Shown here: positions 58,452-64,000 of the stretch, piece by piece | Layout of the letters: each line of letters opens with the position of its first letter | Numbering within the stretch: position 1 is the stretch's first letter | From: Mycobacterium yunnanensis | Lineage (GTDB): Bacteria > Actinomycetota > Actinomycetes > Mycobacteriales > Mycobacteriaceae | NCBI RefSeq assembly: GCF_025823185.1 | Contig: NZ_JACKVK010000009.1 | Span: 372,001-436,000 of the forward strand | Reading direction: 5' to 3' | Length of the DNA stretch: 64,000 nucleotides | Translations under genes and position numbers: made by a program | The notes under the pieces: generated by a model | What the model was told of the DNA's origin: nothing | What the model saw: only the letters and a program-made list of their open reading frames with translations | Databases searched by the model: none

Positions 58452-59918
58452 CTAGCGCTGAGGTGCGGCCGTCGGCCTGATCGGCGCCGGCAACGCCGTC
58501 TGACCCATGAGGTACGCATCGACGCCCGCGGCGGCGGCCCGGCCTTCGGCGATCGCCCACACGATGAGCGACTGTCCACGCCCCATGTCACCGGCGACGA
58601 ACACGCCGGGCACCGAGGTCTGGAAGTCGTCGTCGCGCTTGACGTTTCCGCGATCGGTCAGCTCGACCCGTAGGTCGGTCAGCAGGCCCGACTTCTCGGG
58701 ACCGACGAAGCCCATGGCCAGCAGCACCAGGTCGGCCTCGAGTTCGAAGTCGCTGCCCTCGACCTTGGCGAACTTGCCGTCACGCATCTCGACCTCGTGC
58801 ACCTTGAGCGCCGTGACGTGACCGTCGACCCCGATGAACTCCTCGGTGTTGACCGAGAAGATCCGCTCACCGCCCTCTTCGTGCGCGGAGGCCACCCGGT
58901 ACATCAGCGGGTAGGTCGGCCACGGTGTCGAGTCGGCGCGCTCCTCGGGAGGCCGCGGCATGATCTCGAACTGGTGCACGCTGGCAGCGCCTTGCCGGTG
59001 CGAGGTGCCCAGGCAGTCCGCTCCAGTGTCGCCGCCACCGATGATGACGACCTTCTTGCCCTTGGCGGTGATCGGCGGCTCGCCGTCGTCGCCGACCACG
59101 GGGTCGCCGTTCTGCACCCGGTTGGCCCACGGCAGGTATTCCATCGCCTGGTGGATGCCGTCGAGTTCGCGGCCGGGGATCGGCAGGTCGCGCCACGCGG
59201 TGGCACCACCGCTGAGGACCACGGCGTCGTAGTTCAACCGCAGCTGTTGTGCGGTGAGGTCGACGCCGACGTCCACCCCGGTACGGAACGTCGTGCCCTC
59301 GGCCGTCATCTGCTCCAGACGACGGTCGATGTGGCGCTTCTCCATCTTGAACTCGGGGATGCCGTAGCGCAGCAGGCCACCGACGCGGTCGGCGCGCTCG
59401 AACACCGTCACCTGATGCCCGGCCCGGGTGAGCTGCTGTGCGGCAGCCAGGCCCGCGGGACCCGATCCGACGACGGCGACCTTCTTGTTGGTCAGGCGGT
59501 GCGGCGGCAGCGGCACCACCCAGCCCTCGTCGTAGGCGTTGTCGATGATCTCGACCTCGACCTGCTTGATCGTCACCGGATCCTGGTTGATGCCAAGGAC
59601 GCAGGACGCCTCACACGGCGCCGGGCACAGCCGCCCGGTGAACTCCGGAAAGTTGTTGGTGGCGTGCAGCCGCTCGATCGCGTCGCGCCACCGGTCCTTG
59701 AACACCAGGTCGTTCCACTCGGGGATCAGATTGCCGAGAGGACATCCGTTGTGACAGAACGGGATACCGCAGTCCATGCAGCGGGCCGCCTGGTTCTGCA
59801 GTACGTCGTGGGGGAAGTCCTCGTAGACCTCGTTCCAGTCACGCAGACGCAGCGGGACGGGGCGACGCTGCGGCGTCTCGCGGTGGGTGTGCTTGAGGAA
59901 GCCGCGCGGATCAGCCAC
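58452..59918 (-). CDS. gltD: Glutamate synthase, small (beta) subunit
   Basis: This 488-residue NADPH-glutamate synthase subunit passes electrons from NADPH through FAD and two [4Fe-4S] clusters to GltB. The N-terminal cysteines CMDCGIPFCHNGCPLGN and CPAPCEASC ligate the clusters. The FAD motif GSGPAGLAAA and the NADPH motif GGGDTGADC are present, as is FVAGDMGRGQSLIVWAI near the end. The GTG at 59918 overlaps the gltB stop by eight bases, so the subunits are translationally coupled. Confidence 0.96.
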   Translation of the reverse strand: MADPRGFLKHTHRETPQRRPVPLRLRDWNEVYEDFPHDVLQNQAARCMDCGIPFCHNGCPLGNLIPEWNDLVFKDRWRDAIERLHATNNFPEFTGRLCPAPCEASCVLGINQDPVTIKQVEVEIIDNAYDEGWVVPLPPHRLTNKKVAVVGSGPAGLAAAQQLTRAGHQVTVFERADRVGGLLRYGIPEFKMEKRHIDRRLEQMTAEGTTFRTGVDVGVDLTAQQLRLNYDAVVLSGGATAWRDLPIPGRELDGIHQAMEYLPWANRVQNGDPVVGDDGEPPITAKGKKVVIIGGGDTGADCLGTSHRQGAASVHQFEIMPRPPEERADSTPWPTYPLMYRVASAHEEGGERIFSVNTEEFIGVDGHVTALKVHEVEMRDGKFAKVEGSDFELEADLVLLAMGFVGPEKSGLLTDLRVELTDRGNVKRDDDFQTSVPGVFVAGDMGRGQSLIVWAIAEGRAAAAGVDAYLMGQTALPAPIRPTAAPQR

Positions 59919-62900
59919 GAGCCGCCGCCATGATCGCGGTGTTGACGTCCTCGCCGTTGCGTTCGGCCTCGGCGATGGCCGTCAGAACCGACCGGTAGTC
60001 ACGCGGCATGACCTTCACGAAGTGCTTCAGTTGAGACTCCCAATCGGACAGAACCCGTTGGCCGACGGCCGAATCGGTGGCGTCGACGTGCGCGACGAGG
60101 ATGTCGCGCAGCCACGTGACGTCGTCGTCGTCCAACCTCTCGAGTTCGACCATCTCGCTGTTGAGGTTGTCGGACAACGTGCCGTGCAGGTCGTAGACGT
60201 AGGCGATACCGCCGGACATGCCCGCGGCGAAGTTGCGACCGGTGGGGCCGAGGATGGCCACCTTGCCTCCGGTCATGTACTCACAACCATGGTCGCCGAC
60301 ACCCTCGACCACCGCGTGGGCGCCCGAGTTGCGTACCGCGAACCGCTCGCCGACCTGCCCCCGCAGGAAGGCCTGACCGCTGGTGGCGCCGAACAGGACT
60401 ACGTTGCCGGCGATGATGTTGTCTTCGGCGACGAACTCGGCGGGCGCGGACTCCGACGGTCGCACCGCGATGCGTCCACCGGACAGACCCTTGCCGACGT
60501 AGTCGTTGGCGTCGCCGTACACGCGCAGGGTGATGCCCTTGGGCAGGAAGGCCCCGAAGCTGTTGCCCGCGGATCCGTCGAAGGTGATGTCGATGGTGCC
60601 GTCCGGAAGTCCCTGCCCGCCGTGAATCTTGGTCAGCTCGTGGCCGAGCATGGTGCCGACCGTGCGGTTGACGTTGGCGATGGTGGTCCTGAATCGTGCC
60701 GTCGACCCATTGTCCAAGGCCTCACGGCATTGGGCGATGAGCTGCTGGTCGAGGGCCTTGTCCAGCCCGTGGTCCTGACGCGAGCTGCAGTAGAGATCCT
60801 GGTTCATGAACGCCGAGTCGGGCTCCACCAGCACCGGCGACAGATCCAGCTTGCGCGCCTTCCAGTGCGCGGCGGCCTGACGGGTGTCCAGCGTGCCGAC
60901 CTGACCGACCATCTCGTTGACCGTGCGGAAGCCCAACTCCGCCATCAGTTCCCGCACTTCCTCGGCGATGAAGCGGAAGAAGTTCTCGACGAATTCGGGC
61001 TTGCCGTTGAACCGCTCGCGCAGCAACGGGTTCTGGGTGGCGACACCGACCGGGCAGGTGTCGAGGTGACACACCCGCATCATGATGCACCCGGCCACCA
61101 CCAGCGGGGCGGTCGCGAAGCCGAACTCCTCGCCGCCCAGCAGTGCGGCGACGACGACGTCGCGGCCGGTCTTGAGCTGACCGTCCACCTGCACGACGAT
61201 GCGATCGCGAAGACCGTTGAGCAGCAACGTCTGCTGCGTCTCGGCAAGGCCAAGCTCCCACGGAGCGCCGGCGTGCTTCTGCGACGTGAGCGGGGTGGCA
61301 CCCGTGCCGCCGTCGTGACCGGAGATCAGCACCACGTCGGCGTGCGCCTTGGAGACACCGGCGGCGACGGTGCCGACGCCGTTCTCCGACACCAGCTTCA
61401 CGTGCACGCGGGCGCTCGGGTTGGCGTTCTTCAGGTCGTGGATGAGCTGCGCGAGATCCTCGATCGAGTAGATGTCGTGGTGCGGCGGCGGCGAGATCAA
61501 CCCGACGCCCGGCGTCGAATGCCGCACCTCGGCAACCCACGGGTACACCTTGTGGCCCGGAAGTTGGCCGCCCTCACCGGGCTTGGCGCCCTGCGCCATC
61601 TTGATCTGGATGTCGGTGCAGTTGGTCAGGTAGTGGCTCGTCACGCCGAACCGGCCCGAGGCCACCTGCTTGATCGCGCTGCGGCGCCAGTCGCCGTTGG
61701 CGTCGGGGTCGAATCGGTCGACCGACTCGCCGCCCTCACCGGAGTTGGAGCGACCACCGAGCCGGTTCATCGCGATGGCCAACGTCTCGTGCGCCTCGGC
61801 CGAGATCGAGCCGTAACTCATTGCGCCGGTGGAGAATCGCTTCACGATCTCCGATACCGGCTCCACCTCGTCGAGCGGAACGGGTGGCCGCACCGCATCG
61901 TCGCCGGTGCGGAACTTGAGCAGCCCACGCAGCGAGGCGAACCGCTCGCTCTGGTCGTCGACCAGCTTGGTGTATTCCTTGAAGATCGCGTACTGGCCGG
62001 TGCGGGTGGCGTGCTGCAGCTTGAACACCGTGTCGGGGTTGAAGAGGTGGTACTCCCCCTCCCTGCGCCACTGGTACTCGCCGCCGACCTCGAGCTCGCG
62101 GTGCGCCCGCTCGTCGGGACGGTCGAGGTAGGCCAGCGTGTGACGGGACGCGACGTCGGCGGCGATGTCGTCGAGGTCGATGCCGCCCGTGGGGCAGTGC
62201 AGCCCGGTGAAGTAGTCGTCGAGCACACCCTGGCTGATGCCGATGGCCTGGAACAGCTGGGCGCCGGTGTAGGACGCCAGCGTGGAGATGCCCATCTTGG
62301 ACATCACCTTCAGCACGCCCTTGCCGGCGGCCTTGGTGTAGTTGGCCTTGGCCTGATCACTGCTGATGCCGGTGATGATGCCGCGGTCGACCATGTCCTC
62401 GATGGACTCGAACGCCATGTAGGGGTTGATCGCGGCGGCACCGAAACCGCACAGGGCGGCCATGTGGTGCACCTCGCGGGCGTCGCCCGATTCGACGACG
62501 AGACCGACCTGGGTGCGCGTCCGGTCGCGCACCAGGTGGTGGTGCACGGCCGAGACGCTCAGCAGCGACGGAATCGGGGCCAGCGACTCGCTGGACTCGC
62601 GGTCGGACAGCACGATGATGCGGGCCCCGTCACGGATGGCGGCCGACACCTTCGCCCGGACGTCGTCCAGGGCTTCCTTGAGTCCCTGGCCGCCCCGGGC
62701 GACGGGGTAGAGGCAGCGGATGACCGCCGCGCGCAGCCCGTGCTTGTGGCCGCGGATCTCGTGGTCGGGGTCGACGCAGATCAGCTTCGACAGCTCGGCG
62801 TTGCGCAGGATTGGGTTGGTCAGCACGATCTGACGGCAGGAGTCGGCGGTCGGGTTGAGCAGATCGCCCTCGGGGCCGACGGTGCCCTGCAGGCTGGTGA

Positions 62901-64000
62901 CCACCTCTTCGCGGATCGCGTCCAGCGGCGGGTTGGTCACCTGGGCGAAGAGCTGCTGGAAGTAGTCGTAGAACATCCGCGGCCGCGACGACAGCACGGC
63001 GACCGGGGTGTCGGTGCCCATCGAGCCGATGGCCTCCGCGCCACTGCGCGCCATCGGGGCGACCAGCAGGTTGAGCTCCTCGTAGGTGAAGCCGAAGGCC
63101 TGCTGACGGAGCACGACGCGGTGGTGCGGCATGCGCACGTAGTCACCGGGGGGCAGGTCGCCGAGGTGGAACAGGCCGGCGTCCAGCCATTCCTGATACG
63201 GCTGCTCGGCGGCCAGTTCGGCCTTGACCTCCTCGTCGGAGACGATGCGGCCCTGGGCGGTGTCGACCAGGAACATCCGGCCGGGCTGCAGGCGCATCTT
63301 CTGCACCACCGTCGACGGGTCGAGGTTGAGCACGCCGGCCTCGGACGCCAGGACGACGAGACCGTCCTCGGTGACCCAGATGCGTGACGGCCGCAGACCG
63401 TTGCGGTCCAGCACGGCGCCGATGACGGTGCCGTCGGTGAAGCACACCGACGCCGGGCCGTCCCACGGCTCCATCAGCGAGGAGTGGTACTCGTAGAACG
63501 CGCGACGCGCGGGATCCATGCTCTCGTGCCGCTCCCACGCCTCGGGGATCATCATCAGCATGGCGTGCGGCAGGCTGCGCCCGCCGAGGTGCAACAGCTC
63601 GAGCACCTCGTCGAAGCGGGCGGTGTCCGACGCACCGGGCGTACAGACCGGGAAGATCTTGTCGACGTCGGCGTGCGAGCCGAAGACGTCAGTCTTGATG
63701 AGCGCCTCACGGGCGCGCATCCAGTTCTCGTTGCCCGTGACGGTGTTGATCTCGCCGTTGTGGGCGACGCGCCGGAACGGGTGCGCCAGCGGCCACGACG
63801 GGAACGTGTTGGTCGAGAAGCGGGAGTGGACGATGCCCAGCGCGCTGGTCAGCCGCTCGTCCTGCAGGTCGAGGTAGAACGCCTTGAGCTGCGGGGTGGT
63901 GAGCATGCCCTTGTAGACGAACGTCTGGCTGGAAAGGCTTGGGAAGTAGACGGTCTCGCGACCGGGACCGTCCTGGCCCGGTCCCTTGGTGCCGAGCTCG
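59911..64000 (-). CDS. gltB: Glutamate synthase, large (alpha) subunit (5' end outside window)
   Basis: GltB makes two glutamates from glutamine and 2-oxoglutarate. About 1362 of roughly 1527 residues lie in the window; the N-terminal part with the processed catalytic cysteine is cut off at 64000. The frame is open from the edge, so the ATG at 63906 is internal. Seen in order are the rest of the class II glutaminase domain (NGEINTVTGNENWM), the central domain, and the FMN-binding synthase domain. The 3Fe-4S motif CHLDTCPVGVATQNP and the C-terminal GXGXG helix domain (GGRIAVRPSE, GATSGQAFLRGQVGERF) follow. Confidence 0.97.
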   Translation of the reverse strand, partial: ELGTKGPGQDGPGRETVYFPSLSSQTFVYKGMLTTPQLKAFYLDLQDERLTSALGIVHSRFSTNTFPSWPLAHPFRRVAHNGEINTVTGNENWMRAREALIKTDVFGSHADVDKIFPVCTPGASDTARFDEVLELLHLGGRSLPHAMLMMIPEAWERHESMDPARRAFYEYHSSLMEPWDGPASVCFTDGTVIGAVLDRNGLRPSRIWVTEDGLVVLASEAGVLNLDPSTVVQKMRLQPGRMFLVDTAQGRIVSDEEVKAELAAEQPYQEWLDAGLFHLGDLPPGDYVRMPHHRVVLRQQAFGFTYEELNLLVAPMARSGAEAIGSMGTDTPVAVLSSRPRMFYDYFQQLFAQVTNPPLDAIREEVVTSLQGTVGPEGDLLNPTADSCRQIVLTNPILRNAELSKLICVDPDHEIRGHKHGLRAAVIRCLYPVARGGQGLKEALDDVRAKVSAAIRDGARIIVLSDRESSESLAPIPSLLSVSAVHHHLVRDRTRTQVGLVVESGDAREVHHMAALCGFGAAAINPYMAFESIEDMVDRGIITGISSDQAKANYTKAAGKGVLKVMSKMGISTLASYTGAQLFQAIGISQGVLDDYFTGLHCPTGGIDLDDIAADVASRHTLAYLDRPDERAHRELEVGGEYQWRREGEYHLFNPDTVFKLQHATRTGQYAIFKEYTKLVDDQSERFASLRGLLKFRTGDDAVRPPVPLDEVEPVSEIVKRFSTGAMSYGSISAEAHETLAIAMNRLGGRSNSGEGGESVDRFDPDANGDWRRSAIKQVASGRFGVTSHYLTNCTDIQIKMAQGAKPGEGGQLPGHKVYPWVAEVRHSTPGVGLISPPPHHDIYSIEDLAQLIHDLKNANPSARVHVKLVSENGVGTVAAGVSKAHADVVLISGHDGGTGATPLTSQKHAGAPWELGLAETQQTLLLNGLRDRIVVQVDGQLKTGRDVVVAALLGGEEFGFATAPLVVAGCIMMRVCHLDTCPVGVATQNPLLRERFNGKPEFVENFFRFIAEEVRELMAELGFRTVNEMVGQVGTLDTRQAAAHWKARKLDLSPVLVEPDSAFMNQDLYCSSRQDHGLDKALDQQLIAQCREALDNGSTARFRTTIANVNRTVGTMLGHELTKIHGGQGLPDGTIDITFDGSAGNSFGAFLPKGITLRVYGDANDYVGKGLSGGRIAVRPSESAPAEFVAEDNIIAGNVVLFGATSGQAFLRGQVGERFAVRNSGAHAVVEGVGDHGCEYMTGGKVAILGPTGRNFAAGMSGGIAYVYDLHGTLSDNLNSEMVELERLDDDDVTWLRDILVAHVDATDSAVGQRVLSDWESQLKHFVKVMPRDYRSVLTAIAEAERNGEDVNTAIMAAARG

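Noticed and set aside
59887..63387. 1166-codon open frame on the plus strand opposite gltB
   Set aside because: It is antisense to gltB, which has clear catalytic motifs throughout. Long antisense frames are common in GC-rich DNA because stop codons are rare.

Overview
This window comes from the chromosome of a mycobacterium, most likely an environmental rapid grower (Mycolicibacterium type). The DNA is GC-rich with strong G/C third positions and many GTG starts. Numerous start codons sit 6-8 bases after a TANNNT hexamer, as expected for leaderless mycobacterial mRNAs. The gene order follows the M. tuberculosis segment from Rv3805c (aftB) to Rv3859c (gltB), with several replacements and insertions. 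No rRNA, tRNA, CRISPR array, insertion sequence or prophage was found.

Layout. (1) 1-6016, minus strand: arabinogalactan and decaprenyl-phospho-arabinose genes aftB (cut by the window edge), ubiA, a PAP2 phosphatase, glfT2 and glf, mostly with 4-base overlaps. (2) 6241-11202: the exported repeat protein Erp, a secreted PGRP/LGFP amidase-like protein, a HAD phosphatase and two PlsC-type acyltransferases. (3) 11244-16924: a phosphotransferase-like protein, an MBL-fold/Rieske protein, a MOSC protein and serS. The sulfolipid (pks2/papA2/mmpL8) genes that lie here in M. tuberculosis are absent. (4) 17028-26731: a septum-formation protein, a small metallopeptidase, pheA with a phosphoglycerate-mutase-like gene, IdeR-type iron control of a HugZ-like gene and of ferritin bfrB, an LCP cell-wall ligase, glpQ1 and a rhodanese. 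(5) 27108-31319: a nickel superoxide dismutase with its maturation peptidase occupies the place of sodA. It is followed by an Rv3847-like gene, the nucleoid regulator espR, and a convergent ImmA/IrrE peptidase plus membrane protein pair. (6) 31382-36892: secreted and coiled-coil proteins, a YcnI-CopC-CopD copper operon, the membrane-tethered H-NS-like protein and rraA. (7) 36978-41443: divergent ethA/ethR, a dinB polymerase gene with a LexA-type box over its start, and a PHP phosphoesterase.

(8) 41554-58002 is a block of about 16.5 kb with no counterpart between Rv3856c and gltD in M. tuberculosis. It opens with four genes that look like an orphan ESX-1-associated (esp) cassette: EspA/E-like, EspC/F-like and EspD/H-like proteins, then a membrane-anchored propeller-like protein. 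A mycothiol-type transferase, an LLM flavin oxidoreductase and a DeoR repressor follow. The block ends with a ten-gene sugar regulon at 47252-58002: aldolase, GatZ-like protein, SIS isomerase, BadF-type kinase, DMT transporter, GH4 glycosidase and an ABC importer with its ATPase. The genes suggest import of an alpha-galactoside or amino-sugar galactoside and breakdown through tagatose phosphates. (9) 58077-64000, minus strand: a tiny conserved-looking ORF and glutamate synthase gltD/gltB, with gltB running off the window.

The most interesting points are the esp cassette lying 12 kb from espR, the sodN/sodX pair that replaces sodA and has two overlapping divergent -10 elements, a Tyr in the nickel hook of that SOD, and the SOS-box dinB.
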